Positions 1 through 14,569 are shown, counted from the stretch's first letter. The stretch: DNA of 64,000 nt from Bryoerythrophyllum caledonicum (GCA_963971425.1 OZ020515.1:4084678-4148677), one strand, 5' to 3'. Notes: generated by a model from the sequence alone, not told the origin. Made by a program: numbers and translations.

Positions 1-666
1 TGCTGGTTTCCGTAGAGTCAGAATGACTATTATTCAGACACCTCTGTGTTTAATCACTAATGTGCACATACTTTGCCATTTTTACCCCATAATATTTGTT
101 CTCATGTACCAAATTTGGGAGTTGCGGTGTTGAAGATTGGAACTATTGGAGTTGTAGAGAAGTCTTCTCTTTGTAAGTCAAAAAATCGCTCAAATCAAGC
201 AAGACCCATTGCTCCGCTTCAACGACTTTAAACTTCCATACACATGTTACAGCTGAACTGGTAGAGAGGAATGAGGAATGAGAATCTGCACAAATTTTCC
301 ATTATAGTCGCGTATAATTCTTCTTAGAAGCAAAAAATCACAGGACGATTCTGAGCTGGTTCTGTACGTGAATGCTCATCAACATTCAAGCTGAGCATTC
401 TCAGTGATTACTTCCTTGATAAATGCATCACCATTCCAAGTTCCAGCTTGAGCCAATCTGTAGTTAACCCAAATCACCATAAGTCTAGACCAGGTTGCAA
501 TTAGTACCAGATCATGGATTGTTAAGATTACGTTTTTTGTGCCCAACCATAGAGTTTTCTCGATAGAGTAGGAGGTCTGAAGTGGATAGGTTAAATTTTT
601 TGCTGAGCAAGATAAATCTAGACTTTAAGTCACGTTGACACAAGGGCGGCTCACAAAACAAATGAA
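1..666. other. Spacer upstream of copia element
   Basis: This AT-rich stretch has no convincing reading frame, RNA gene or repeat that I could match elsewhere in the window. It ends at the 5-bp target duplication of the copia element (gatag, 667-671). Confidence 0.5.
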
Positions 667-671
667 GATAG

Positions 672-853
672 TGTTGAATGGACTGTGTCTAGTAGCATTA
701 ACACAAGAGAGAGGTTACAATGAGAGAGGTGCAACTAATAAACAGACTACTGCTATCTAAATCTGGAAGTAAGGCTGTGGTCCAATTAGAGAAGAGAGTC
801 GTCATGGATGAACGTTGGATGAATGGTGAGCGCACAGGCGCGTACTTCCAATA
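672..853 (-). repeat. 3' LTR of copia element
   Basis: This is the direct repeat of 6332-6513 and has the same length (182 bp). Read on the element strand it starts TATTGG and ends CAACA, so the usual TG start is altered to TA. The left edge meets the target duplication gatag at 667-671. Confidence 0.93.
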
Positions 854-867
854 CCTCCCCGCGACGC
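854..867 (-). other. Polypurine tract of copia element
   Basis: Directly inside the 3' LTR the minus strand reads GCGGGGAGG, a purine run in the position where plus-strand DNA synthesis is primed in LTR retrotransposons. It supports the LTR boundary at 853. Confidence 0.7.
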
Positions 868-1474
868 ATGTGAGTGATATTCTACAAGAGGTCTATACAG
901 AGAGGTGGAAAAACATAGGAGCGAGACACGACGTCGAAGATGAGTACTGCGAGGGACTTGGTAAGGAAATTTGCATGAATAATCCGTGCTCGTTTTAGTT
1001 GATGATCTCTGAAGAGATGATGTTGTGTCGTAGGTGGAATTGTTCGTTGATTGGGTGGTGATGACAACGTATTTGTTGTTGCGGATGCTGGCGGCATACT
1101 TCGGTACCTTGGGGGAGGTTGTTGGGCGAATAAGTCACCAATTCAACCGTGACAAGGTGGTGCCATGCGTAGGAAGGCAAGGTGAATGGTCGTCGGAGAA
1201 GCTGCCATCCCTTCGAGCATCATCGAGTGGTAAGGACAAAACTGTGAGGGAGTGTTTTGGTACAGATTCTGGAAGGGAAATTAGGGTTTCAGAAGATAAG
1301 GCAATCATGGGTATTGGCAGTAGGTTTCAGGTATATGGTGTTAGAAGAGGGTACCGTACTGGGCTGTTTTACACTTTGGAAAGAATAAGAGCGTCAAGTG
1401 AAAGGATTTAGTGGTGCTGAATATCGTGGTTTTAAGGATATGGAGAAAGTTGTCTTCTATCTAAGAGGTTTTGA
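868..1474. other. Long untranslated interval between copia RNase H and 3' LTR
   Basis: About 600 bp separate the end of the RNase H frame from the polypurine tract, longer than usual for copia elements. The minus strand is closed here. The plus strand has a 125-codon open frame at 1034-1411 with no motif I recognise. It may be captured host sequence or simply a long 3' untranslated region. Confidence 0.4.
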
Positions 1475-3147
1475 CTAGAGTAGAAAGCTAGTGATACCAA
1501 GTGTATCTCTATGTTTTTCAAACTTGTGACGGGAGAGGGGTTTGGTAAAAATGTTAGCTGCTTGCTCGTCTATGGATAGATAATGTAGGGTTACGTCCCC
1601 CCGCGAAACCCTTTCTCTAATAAAATGATGATGTACATCGTTATGATTGGTACGTCTGTAAAAAACTGGGTTCTTGGCAAGCTTGATCGCAGATTGATTG
1701 TTACAGTGCATGGATATAGTGGTGGTTGGTTGTAGATCTCTATGAATGTCTGAATTGCTAAGGATGACAGAAAGAGCGGGTGTGGATGTCGGGTGGGGTT
1801 CTAGCTCTTCTAAGAGTCGTTTAAGCCATACTGCCTCGGAAGTGCCATTTGATAGACTGAGGTACTCGGATTCGGTGGAATTCTTGGAAACTGTAGGTTG
1901 TTGTTTACTTTGCCATGTAATAGTAGACCCTGCTCATAAAAAACAATAGCCACCTGTGGATTTTCTAGTGTCATTGCAGGAAGCCCAATTGGCATTGGTA
2001 TACCCTTGAACTGGAGTTTGGTGCTCACGTTGATAGAATAAGCCGAAATCCACGGTCTTTTTTATGTAGCGCAAGATGTGGAGGACCGCATTCATGTGAG
2101 GAAGTTGAGGAGCTGCCATGAAGCAAGAGACAAGTCCGACAACAAATGCGATGTCTGGTTGAGTGGTAGTAAGGAAAATGAGCTGGCCGACAATTTGATA
2201 GTAAGAGATGACGTTGACCAATGTGGCATTCATGTCACTAAGAAGAATGAGACTAGTGGGAAGAGGTATATGTTCTGGTTTTGATTTTCCATACCGTGAT
2301 CCTAGAGTATTTGGAGAGCATATTGTGATTGATTTAGAAATATACCGTTGTGGCATTTCATGAACTGAACACCTAGATAGCGTGCTACAATGCCGAGGAA
2401 GGTACAATCAAATTTTTCTCCAATTTGTTGTGTGAGAGTAATGATCTCTATTTTGTTTCCTCCCGTAATGAAGATGTCGTCAACGTATATAGTAAGCAGT
2501 ATTTTGGCGCGTCCTTGTCCTTTGTAATAGAGGTTTGAGCTGCTGGTGCTCCGTGTAAAACCAAGGGATAATAGGTAAGTATGAAATTCTTCATACCACA
2601 TTCGTGGACTCTGTTTGAGGCCATAGAGTGAGCGTTTTAACTTACAAACGAGGTGTTATGTGCCAGGAATCTCGAAACCTTGGGGTTGAGTCATATAGAC
2701 GTCTTCCTAAAGATGTCCATAGAGGAAAGCCGTTTTTATATCAAGGTGGTAAATGTCTTGACCGAGGCGGGCTGCATGAGCCGTAAGAGTGCGAATAGCG
2801 GACCATTTTACGACGGGAGTGAAGACTTCATCAAAGTCTATGCCTTGCCGTTGTTGGAAACCACGAGCTACTAAGCGAGCTTTGAGACGAGGTGTTTGAT
2901 CGGGTAAGGGAGTTTTCGTTTCATATATCTATTTTGCAGAAATGGCTTTCTTGCTAGGAGGTAAAGAGACTAAATCCCAAGTGTCATTTTTATATATTGA
3001 ATCCATTTCATCTTGCATTGCCTTGGACCAACGAGGATGTGCAGCGGCCTGAGCATAGGTGATGTCATCGCCAAGGTCTTCAAGTATACGTTCAGTGAGA
3101 CAGAGATCAAAGTCTTCGGGTGTAACTGAGAGAATGTAGTCATCCAA
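1475..3147 (-). pseudogene. copia pol, reverse transcriptase and RNase H domains
   Basis: The reverse transcriptase begins near 3090-2930 with the family pattern around MQDEMDSIYKNDTWDL and continues through the catalytic YVDD motif near 2478-2490 (context LLTIYVDDIFITG). RNase H follows from about 2260 to 1475, with the copia signatures RKSTGGYCFL and, near the end, NIFTKPLSRHKF. The frame changes several times (for example near 2640 and 2300-2410) and contains stops, so no functional polyprotein can be made. The frame closes at 1475. Confidence 0.9.
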
Positions 3148-4555
3148 TTTGATACTTTGTTTTTGAAATCTTGTAGATCGGTGGTGGACTCAGGAAGAGT
3201 ATGTTGAATACGTAGAAAGTGGTCCATGATGTCGTAAGTTGGCTGAAGGTCTTGAGTGTGAGATAAAAACCCAAAAGTCGTTCATCAAAGAGTACATCAC
3301 GTGAGATGATAATTTTTCTTTGTGAATGCATCTGTATGCCTTAGTTTGATCATCATAGCCAACATGAATAGTGATGAGAGATTTGTGATCAAGTTTGTTT
3401 ATCCCTTTGAGGTGAACATATGCTCTGCAGCCAAAAATGGAAAGGTGTGAGATATCGGGTTTCCTACCTGTGAAACATTCGAGAGGTGTGGATTGTGGAA
3501 GGGAGCGGTGTGGCATTCGGTTTGCAAGATAATTGGCGGTGCGGACGGCTTCTTCCCAAAGGTTAGTAGGAAGAGAAGTGTCGAATAAGAGAATACGCAT
3601 TGTTTCACAGAGATGTCGATTTTTTCGTTCTACAATACCATTTTGTTGAGGGGTGTGAGCGGCAGTGAGTTGTCTCTATATTCCTTGCTGCGAGCAATAG
3701 GTGTTGAAGTCTGTGGATAAAAATTCACTGCCTCGATCAGTTCTAAGCCACGCAATAGATAATGAGGTTTCCCGCTCCACACGGCGCTAAAAGTTTTGAA
3801 ATGTCTGAAAGGTGTCGCTTTTGACGGCTAGAGAGTAGACCCATGTCCGCCTTGAAAAATCATCAATAAATGTAAGAATATATCGATTTCCAAAGAGGGA
3901 TTGTCCCGGAAATGGTCCGCATAAATCCGAGTGAAGAAGTTCAATAGGTCTGGTGGTGAAAGGTGTCACCTGTTTAGGAATAGCATGGATATGTTCCTTG
4001 CCTAAGATACATGCTTCACAGGTGTGAAGAGAGTCTTTGAGTGAGGGAAGTCCGGTTACCATGTCGTGCCTAGAGAGGTTTGAGAGAGACTGAAAATTTA
4101 AGTGTCCTAAACACTTGTGCTAGAGTTCTGTGAGAGCTAGTGTAGACATAGAAATAGCGTTTGCAAAATAGGGAGGTGGTGAGACATCTAGTGTCGTAGA
4201 AGCCTCTGGAGTAGATGTCTGAAGTCAATACAAGTTGTTGGATGTGTTGTTTGTGGCTTGTGAGGATAACTTTGTGAAAGTTTCCTTTCTCAAAAATCCA
4301 TAAGTTTTTTGGTCTAAAAAGCGTGTAGTGTCGAGCATCAGCTAGTTTTCCCACAGATAAGAGATTCTTGCATAGACGAGATACATACAGAATATCTGAG
4401 ATCCGTTTATTGCCATGTAAAGTCATAGCACCATGTGCGTTTATAGGAAGAGCACGGCCACTTGCAGTTTTGACCTGAGAGTTTGGTCCAGTTCTAATAT
4501 CTGTGAGTAACTCTCTATTACCCGTAACATGTGTACTTGCTCCACTATCTAAGTA
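3140..4555 (-). pseudogene. copia pol, protease and integrase domains
   Basis: The aspartic protease active site LDSGAST is readable at about 4548-4528. The GAG-pre-integrase zinc-binding region follows (HKCLGHLN near 4125-4100, then CEACILGK near 4025-4000). The integrase core shows HSDLCGPF near 3925, DDFSRR near 3860 and the glutamate in VERKNRH near 3630-3610, followed by the conserved block FGCRAYVH. Protease and integrase preceding reverse transcriptase is the copia order. Stops (for example within the core near 3680) and frameshifts split it into pieces. Confidence 0.9.
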
Positions 4556-5712
4556 CTAGTTGGATTCATCTCCATGAAATTCTGTTGCATAGATCTCATG
4601 AGTGGTTTGTGAAGGTGGAGTCTCTTCACTTGTGATGTCTGCAGGAACAATTTCTATAATATGAGCTTGATTTCCCTTCTGCAAGGTTCCATCTCGAAGT
4701 TTCTGGACACGATTTCGTAAAGATGTAATTTCGCATCTATCAGCCCAGTGATGATAGCTACCACACATGTAGCATGCTCCAATCCTGCCGGAGTTACTGC
4801 GGGGAGTCCCACGGTGATAAGTCCAGTTGTTTGAGTTCTGACATGATTGGTTAAGATTCTGAGTTTGACTGTTTGCGGCGCTAGAACCACGACCGCTGCC
4901 GCTGGAGTTGTTGCTGCTGCCGTTGGAATTCCAACCGCCTTGATGTGAGTCTTCTCGGCCTCCACGACCATGACTGCGTTGTGATATGCCGCCGCGCTTG
5001 TAAACGTAATTTGTTGTTTTGTCAGTGGCGGCTAAAGCTTCTTCAGTGGCTTTCTTCCTGGAACATTTTTTGTCTTCTTGTAGTAATCTGGATTCCAATC
5101 CAGAGAAACTGATTTATATTTCCCTTCTAGATATAATCTCATAGAAAATTGCCCAGCTATGAGGTAGATTGGTGAGAGTGCGGTTGACGAGTTCATCGTC
5201 TGGGACAATGATGCCAAGATTGGCGAGTTTTGCAACTACTATAGTGATAAATTTAAGGTGATCCTCAATGCTAGTCTTTTCTAGCATTTTTAAGTTGTAC
5301 AACTGAGATCTCAAGGTAACTTCATGATTGATAGACTTGAACTCAAATAGTGCACGTAGCTTGCTAAACATTTGTCTAGGTTCAGTGAAAATCATGATGT
5401 GAGGTAAAGGGCATCCTTAACTGAAGATACGATGATCCATATTGCCTTGATCTGCTGATCTGCAACGCTTGCCTGATTGACAAGTTCTGCTGCAGATGGT
5501 GGAACAAATGCTGTGTTGGTGACTTCAGATGAGTCTTCCACGTCAGTTGGAGAATTCCGAAGAGCTGGTACAAGATCTGGATCTACCAGATGCCATAAGT
5601 GCTCTCCTTGGAGAATTGTTTTCATAGACTTGAAAGACCAGATGGAATAATTAGTGCTTCCTTGTAGTTTCGATCCTTCTGAAACGTCTCTGTTGCTCAG
5701 ATAGGACTCCAT
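4556..5712 (-). pseudogene. copia gag with zinc knuckle
   Basis: Translation would start at 5712 (MESYLSNRDVSEGSKL) and shows the copia gag polypeptide pattern, including an N-terminal NYSIWSFKSMKTIL block typical of UBN2-type gag. It breaks near 5395, continues in another frame to 5114, then has a Gly/Ser/Arg-rich linker and a CCHC zinc knuckle (C-x2-C-x4-H-x4-C, CYMCGSYHHWADRC) at about 4773-4732. Gag would form the virus-like particle and bind element RNA. Frame breaks make it non-functional. Confidence 0.88.
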
Positions 5713-6319
5713 ATTACTGAAGAAGAAGAACCCAAGTGATATTAGAACGTCGCGTCGAGCTATCCACCCGAGGAGATATCAAACACGGTGGAGATATCAA
5801 GGATCGTCACAGGTTGCTCGGTAGGCTACAGTGATGGGCCACGTGAATGGAGTAGGTTTCTACAGTAGAGTGTCTGTATATCTCCGCACCTACCGTTCTA
5901 TTGGACTACCGTTGCTCATGCGGTTCACTTTTTGACACCTGAGAAAGCATCTCAGGAGACGAGAGATTTAACAGAAACAATGTAAGGAAATAGAAACAAC
6001 GTAAGGAAATAGAAACAACGTAAGGGAACAACATAAGAAAACAGCGTCGCTGAGCGTGACTCCAGTAATAGCTGACACACAACTTCGAGCAACTAGATTC
6101 AATTGTGGTACTAAGTCGGCTTCTGGTATCTGCTGCACCAATGCTAGTGCTAGAGGCTAAGACTCAGAAGAGAGGAGGTTCGGGTCGATGCCCGTGATAT
6201 ATCTCATAGATGAGAATGTCACAACCCTACGATGAGAGTGAGAGGATGTGTTTATTGATCATGATTGCTCGTACTGAAGAACAAGAACATTCAGCCACAG
6301 TATGTGGGCGGAGAACCAC
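5713..6319 (-). other. 5' untranslated leader of copia element
   Basis: This noncoding interval lies between the primer-binding site and the gag start. It contains a short tandem repeat of GGAAATAGAAACAACGTAA-like units at about 5975-6020. No further coding signal is visible. Confidence 0.7.
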
Positions 6320-6331
6320 GCTCTGATACCA
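6320..6331 (-). other. Primer-binding site (initiator Met tRNA type)
   Basis: The minus strand reads TGGTATCAGAGC directly inside the 5' LTR. This matches the 3' end of plant initiator methionine tRNA, the standard primer of plant copia elements. It fixes the element's orientation as minus. Confidence 0.95.
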
Positions 6332-6513
6332 TGTTGAATGGACTGTGTCCAGTTGCATTAATACAAGAGAGAGGTTACAACGAGAGAGGTGCAACTAATA
6401 TATAGACTATTGCTACCTAAATCTGGAAGTAAGGCTGCGGTCCAATTAGAGAAGAGAGTCGTCATGGATGAACGCAGGATGAATGGTGAGCGCACAGGCG
6501 TGTACTTCCAATA
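6332..6513 (-). repeat. 5' LTR of copia element
   Basis: This is the direct repeat of 672-853, with about 12 substitutions and no length change. It would carry the element promoter. The right edge abuts the second copy of the gatag target duplication at 6514-6518. Confidence 0.93.
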
Positions 6514-6518
6514 GATAG

Positions 6519-7345
6519 GTCCAAGCAAAAGTATCACTTTCAAAGGTAGACAGACAATGACAGACTACTGTGTCATTTATCAAGAGAACCACATGACACA
6601 TTTACAATAGTATTCAAATGAACAAATTTTCTATCTGGAGAAGAAAAATTAAACACGTGAGGAAAGGACGGCAGCATTTAGTAGCAACTCCGAAACATCA
6701 AAGCTCTCTGGTACTAATCTCGACAGTGGCCGAGCATGTCTGAAGTGGATGGGACTTGGATTGGGGCGGAAGGCTCTAGAATAGGGAACGAGCTGCAGAC
6801 CGGGAGGGTGGAGGACGGGAGGGTGGGAATGGCTGGGAAGGGAACCGGGGAAGGTGGGGAACGGAGGTTGATGAGTGGCTCGCAGGCTAACCCCTTCATC
6901 CATCCGGCGCTGATCCAACGAGGGGGTCAGTTCGCCCTGGGCGTCTACTTATGACGTTGCTCGGACCCCTTAATTTTAGTAGTGACTAAATGGTCAACTC
7001 TAACTTCAAATCCAAACTACTGTACTACATCAATCGCCCGAAGAAACCCTAAAGCTTCTTTCCACGTTTGGCAATATGACTTTGTTGCCACACTGGTTTT
7101 CATTTCTTCAAGGGTTACACTATTTTGATGCCGAGAGCTGCAATGAATTACGTTTAAACCTCCTCCGACGTGCATGCATGCGAAACGAGATGGCATCATC
7201 CATCCGAATGCTCCTTTCATCCATCCAAACGCGCTTCCACTTCCGTTATCATCCACTACTATTCATCCGCGAAAGGGCCTTATCCGAAGCCAAAAGACTT
7301 GAGCTGCTGCACTTGCTCGCTCACTTGCAATCGTCTACTGCAGCG
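6519..7345. other. Spacer and probable promoter of plastid RPS10 gene
   Basis: There is no convincing gene here. A GC-rich, purine-rich block at about 6740-6930 is open in several frames, but its translations are low-complexity and unrelated to anything I recognise. The sequence immediately before 7346 is the likely 5' leader of the plastid RPS10 gene. Confidence 0.4.
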
Positions 7346-8474
7346 ATGGCGTCATCGACGGCAGCTTTCGCAGCTGCGGCTGTGGCTCTGCCTTCCGCCC
7401 TCGCATCCTCCTCTTCCGCCCTCGCATCCTCCTCTTCCGCCTCGCGCGTGGCGGTCTCAAGGCCTGCCGTGCGCCTCATACTCTCAATGCCATCAATTAC
7501 CTGTATCGCCGGGAGTTTTTCGATAGGAATTCGTGATAGCACTTAGCGGAATGCTCGTATTGTCGGGAGTTTTCGATAGGAATTCGTGAAATCACTTAGC
7601 TGAACTGGCTGTTTCCAACGTTTGGCGTCGTTAGAGTGCGGTGTTGAACGAAGTTGAGGATTAGGGTTTAGTCGGAGTTTTCATGTGTGAGGTTTAGGGT
7701 TTGAGCGTATTGCATTGAATTTCAGGCGTCTTATTACGAGTGATTTTCATGGAACTCATATGTTTTTGAGCCTCTTCTAATCTCAGGGATTTTTTCATGG
7801 TGGAGGTTTGCGATTAGTTTGTGAGCGTTTTAAAAGCTGAGGAATTTTCAGTAGTGTAGGTTAAGTTTTCGACATTTGATAGTGCGAGCGTCTTCTAATC
7901 TTTGGAATTATTTTTTTTGATGGAGTAGGTTTATTTGTCGACATTTGAGGGGTTGAGAGCCGATGGACTGGTGAGCGGCGCGAATGCGGTGCGGCAAACG
8001 GCTGCAGCACAGACTTCATCTGCGCCGAATCACCCCAGGCTCACTGTGAGGGCAGCCGTTGCTGCTGAAGCGCCTCTGGTGCGTGACTGAGCACGTCTCG
8101 GAAAGAACGAGTGTTTCTGTAGGTTCTCCTCACGTTATATTCTCCTGCGTGTGATTCAGACCGCCACGAAGCAGAAGATCCGCATCAAGCTACGGTCGTA
8201 CTGGGTGAACTTGATCGAGCAGGCGTGCCAGCAGATTCTGGAGGCGGCGCGGAACTCCGACGCCAAGACGATGGGACCCGTGCCTCTTCCTACCAAGAAG
8301 CGCGTGTACTGTGTGCTGAGATCGCCTCACGTCAACAAGGACTCGCGGGAGCACTTTGAGATCAGGACGCACCGGCGTCTCATCGACCTGGAGAATCCGA
8401 ACGCGCAGACCATCGACGCTCTGATGCAGCTGGACCTGCCCGCTGGCGTCGACGTAGAAGTAAAGCTTTCTTAG
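7346..8474 (+). CDS. RPS10: Plastid 30S ribosomal protein S10, nuclear-encoded precursor
   Basis: The mature part is unmistakable bacterial/plastid uS10, a 30S head protein of plastid ribosomes. Exon 3 (8160-8474) encodes [12 protein letters not shown], then [14 protein letters not shown], then HFEIRTHRR and the ending [16 protein letters not shown]. Exon 2 ends at 8078 (donor gtgcgt) and contributes an Ala/Arg-rich stretch before the mature domain. Exon 1 starts at ATG 7346 with [18 protein letters not shown], rich in Ala and Ser and lacking acids, a typical chloroplast transit peptide. A consistent model is 7346-7468, 7950-8078 and 8160-8474 (188 residues, close to the usual precursor length). 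The exon 1/exon 2 junction is the uncertain part; an alternative acceptor lies at 7929. Confidence 0.88.
7509..7605 (+). repeat. Imperfect tandem duplication in RPS10 first intron
   Basis: A segment containing CGGGAGTTTTCGATAGGAAT followed by TCGTGA and CACTTAGC occurs twice with a period of about 54 bp. It lies at the end of exon 1 or in intron 1 of the RPS10 gene and makes the exon boundary hard to place. Confidence 0.7.
7660..7702 (+). promoter_or_regulatory. Telo-box motifs in RPS10 first intron
   Basis: Two copies of TTAGGGTTT, the reverse of the plant telo-box AAACCCTAA, lie at about 7663-7672 and 7690-7699. Telo-boxes are a known feature of the 5' regions and first introns of plant translation genes. 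Function here is inferred from motif and position only. Confidence 0.5.
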
Positions 8475-9154
8475 ATCAGTGTTCGTAATCCTCCTCTTGT
8501 ATTTGCCTTTTGAGAATGAAGAAAATCAGTGTGCCATCCATTTTTTTTTACTCCTGCGCAGTGAGTGTGATGTATATGTGTGATGTTTGTGTTCTCACGA
8601 GACTGTTCCCGACATGTCCGAAAGGCGTGATTGGAAGGGCCATGATGCTATCCAACTCTTGGGCTCCTGCAAACCTAATAACCTCGTGAGCCTCTCACCA
8701 TCTCTGCGCCGCCGTCCTCTTCATCTCTATCATGCATCCTATTAGGTCATTGAGATGTGGTTGTTCTTCGCCACCTTTTGCCGCTGATGGTCGAACGTTC
8801 TCTGCCATGATTGCAGGAGGAATGGCACAAAATCTGTGGTGGAACTGCGGCTGCTGGATGCAAAACCTTGGAGCGTAGATTCCATACGCTGATGGCGAGC
8901 GTTTTCTGAACATTGCGGGATGCTCCTCGGAGCATGATAGGGCTTCGTGATGGCTGAAAGTGATTTCGTTCCTCCTCTTGTCGTTTTCAGAGCCTTTGAG
9001 CAATGAAAGCGAAGCAGAATGAAGCGGAGAAGGATACAACGATTAGAATCACTTCTAGGGCATCGATCAAGGAGAGAGTGGCCGAGTTTAGGGCACAGGA
9101 TTAGAAGGAGAGGAGTGTGAAGGTGACCTAGAGAGGTTTACGACGCTTGCCAGG
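8475..9154. other. Spacer between RPS10 and hexokinase
   Basis: It holds the RPS10 3' region (AATGAAGAAAAT near 8515) and the hexokinase promoter and leader. A 114-codon minus-strand frame at 8695-9039 has no recognisable motif and is not called as a gene. Confidence 0.5.
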
Positions 9155-12230
<3,076 letters not shown>

Positions 12231-12599
12231 GCCACGAGCGTTCAAAGGACCAATGAGGTCAATTAATGGGGTATTGCAAAGCTTGACTTGAAGCAGGATC
12301 GCTGCAGAGCTGACAATTGGATTAAGGTATTGTAATGAAATGCCAAGTCTTGTATGTGAGTTGGGAGCACTTGGTGAGTCTGAGCATCATCCTTGGGGGT
12401 GTTGATCTCGTGGATGACCTCAAATCACATCTTTTTTGTGCACCATAATGAGCCACCATCCGATTGGTGCAAGTTTCTCCAGCTATGCAATTTGCTCCGC
12501 ATGTCCTATTCAACTGTTTTTTTTCTGGATTTAATTGAAGTTTAAGTTTCATAGCGACCGCTATTTTGCATTTTTAAAGTTCTATACATTGTGCTTTGG

Positions 12600-12605
12600 A
12601 ATAAA
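12600..12605 (+). promoter_or_regulatory. Polyadenylation signal of hexokinase
   Basis: A canonical AATAAA lies 370 bp downstream of the predicted hexokinase stop codon, in an AT-rich 3' region with no other gene signal. It is the most likely 3' end signal of that gene. Confidence 0.5.
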
Positions 12606-13189
12606 ACCTTTAAGATGTAATGAAAAGGAAAAATTAATTTACAACAGTTGGCTTCCTATTTAATAAGATATCGTTATGCCATTGTTCCTTCTAATTAGTG
12701 AACATGAAGAATTGGTCTTTGCTTCTTGGATACCAATACACGATACCAAACAAATCAAGTTTTTACTTATTTTCGACCTACTTGCAGAAACTTGTTTGAA
12801 AAAACCTTCTTTGAATAAGTGTGTAATAGGGGTGTTGGTAATAGAAATAGAGTCTTTGAATATAGGGCCCACCGCTTCATCATATTGACAAGGGTAGAGA
12901 AAATTTGGCAAAAATAGAGCCACTTATACATACCAAACAAGGATCCAACCTTCTCCAAACATACAGTGACTTCCAAGACTGAGTACAAACACAACATATT
13001 GAAATTCAACAAACAATGTAAGGAAATTGGATGCACCAAAAATGAAACCATAAATTGCATAGGATTACCATTGCAATGAGTCCTACTTCCATGGGGATTG
13101 AGGTCTTACACACAAGTATGCATGTACAGAAAAAAAGTGAAGTGAAGTTCAGTCCAAAACTCAGTTTTGCTCCCACTAGCAAGAACAAA
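12606..13189 (-). other. Probable 3' flank of the Tc1-like remnant
   Basis: No gene is visible. The minus strand continues downstream of the Tc1 transposase remnant without clear coding signal. I could not find the terminal inverted repeat that should end the element. Confidence 0.35.
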
Positions 13190-13805
13190 GTTAAAAAATT
13201 TGTCCACCTACCCGTAGCAGCTATAACAGCTGCAATGCGCTCAGGCATGCTTTTGTAAAAGTTCTTACACTCATTGGGAGTAATTGAAGCCCAACAATCG
13301 TCAACACGCTCCCACAATTCTAATATTCCTTCAGAAGGTCTCTCATATTGGTTCAGTTGGCGTTTTGAAGTTGCCCGTAAGTGTTTGACTCGATTCAAGT
13401 TTAGAGCTTGCGCCGGCTACTTCAAAAGAGTGAATTTTTGCAAATTCAACCAATGGCGCACACTCTTGGATGTATATTTCGGGTCATTATCTTGTTGAGA
13501 AATCAAATTGGCAGGATCTAAATTGTATGCATGTAGTGTACAAATCAATTTGTGCTCTAAAATTTCTCTATACATGTACTGATCTATTCTTCTCTCAATC
13601 CTGTACATCATACGAGGGCCACTTGGAGTCATGCAACCCCATATCATCACTCCCCACCTCCAAACTCGACAATTTGTTGCACCATTCCAGCACTTCCACT
13701 CTGCCCATCACGAAACCAACACCAACTGCGACCATTAGAGCAAAATTGGTTGATTTTTGTTTCATGAGAGAATACTACACAATCCCAATGATATTGCAAA
13801 AAATC
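13190..13805 (-). pseudogene. Tc1-like transposase fragment (dead)
   Basis: Reading from 13805 down, the minus strand shows the Tc1 family order: VVFSHETKIN (first catalytic region), GRSWCW, VMIWGCMTPSG, QQDNDPKYTSK (second aspartate), the block that should read PDLNPIEHLW but reads ALNLNRVKHL, RQLNQYE, ELWERVDDCW and the C-terminal SMPERIAAVIAATGRWTNF. The first catalytic Asp is His, the Asp before LNP and the third acidic residue are lost, a Trp codon is TAG near 13415, and a frameshift lies near 13650. The N-terminal DNA-binding part is absent, apparently cut off where the LINE sequence begins. Confidence 0.85.
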
Positions 13806-13975
13806 TCAACATTGACATTGTATACACCACAATTACTCCACCTACACGTACACTAACCCGTCTAAACCACAATAAAAAAAATGGTCGAAGACCCCCTCTA
13901 CATACAACTCCACACCACCAACCTCTCCAACCCCCCTACTTCCCAAATTCCAATCTTCCACCCTTCTAAAATTTG

Positions 13976-14480
13976 ACCCCAACTTTAGTTACTACACCGA
14001 TGGTTCCTTCAAAGAACCAACCAAAGTAAGTCCGGGACACTAGCACCGGGAAATAGCCGGCTATGGAATATACAACCCCACCAAACAAATTAAACTTGCT
14101 AAAAGACTACATGGACTTCAAAATATCCTAAAAGCCAAAATGATGGCTATCCACAGAACCCTCAAGATAATTACCATGAATATCCCAACCAACCAACCCA
14201 CATTTTCACAGCTTGTATTAATGTATTATACCTCCTAATCACAAACATAAAACACCCCACTCAACGCAATAGTCATCCGGACCAAACTATCCTAACCTCC
14301 ATGGTTGAAATGCTCCAAAATCGCACACAAATCACCACACTACATAAAGTTTGAGCCCATGCTAACATAGACGGCAACGAACAAGTTGACAAATTAGCAA
14401 AAGAGGGTTGTGAGAAAGCATACCGAGATGCCAAACACCCATACGAACACGCTTATGCCACCCCATACTACTTTCATAGA
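13976..14480 (+). pseudogene. LINE RNase H domain (broken)
   Basis: The signature YYTDGSF with the first catalytic Asp is at about 13990-14010, followed by AGYGIYNP, KRLHGLQNILKAKMMAIH containing the normal Glu region as KAKM, and, at 14355-14410, HANIDGNEQVDKLAKEG including the last acidic residues. RNase H would remove the RNA strand during reverse transcription. Several stops and frameshifts (for example near 13975 and 14225-14345) break the frame, and the usual Glu of AEMMAIH is Lys. Confidence 0.82.
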
Positions 14481-14569
14481 TAGGAATGGCCCTCTATGGG
14501 CGAGACCCCCAATAGAGGCCCCATAAAATTCTTGGATAAATACCTCAAAAAACATGACCAAAAAATAAT

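Larger units (their letters stand above)
672..6513 (-). mobile_element. Ty1/copia LTR retrotransposon, complete in structure but decayed
   Basis: The two LTRs (672-853 and 6332-6513, 182 bp each) flank gag and pol remnants read on the minus strand. The 5-bp sequence gatag occurs directly outside both LTRs (667-671 and 6514-6518), as expected of a target-site duplication. A primer-binding site abuts the 5' LTR and a purine tract abuts the 3' LTR. The order gag, protease, integrase, reverse transcriptase, RNase H is that of Ty1/copia. I count about 12 differences between the LTRs (roughly 6-7%), and the coding region has several stops and frameshifts, so this is an old, immobile copy. Confidence 0.95.

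Noticed and set aside
1034..1411. 125-codon plus-strand frame inside the copia element
   Set aside because: It lies antisense within a decayed retrotransposon and shows no recognisable domain; kept only as a finding about the long 3' interval.
8695..9039. 114-codon minus-strand frame between RPS10 and hexokinase
   Set aside because: No motif, no supporting splice context, and it overlaps the probable hexokinase promoter.
13006..13190. Extension of the Tc1 frame beyond TGRWTNF
   Set aside because: The added residues are hydrophobic and unrelated to the family; the normal stop codon has probably mutated.
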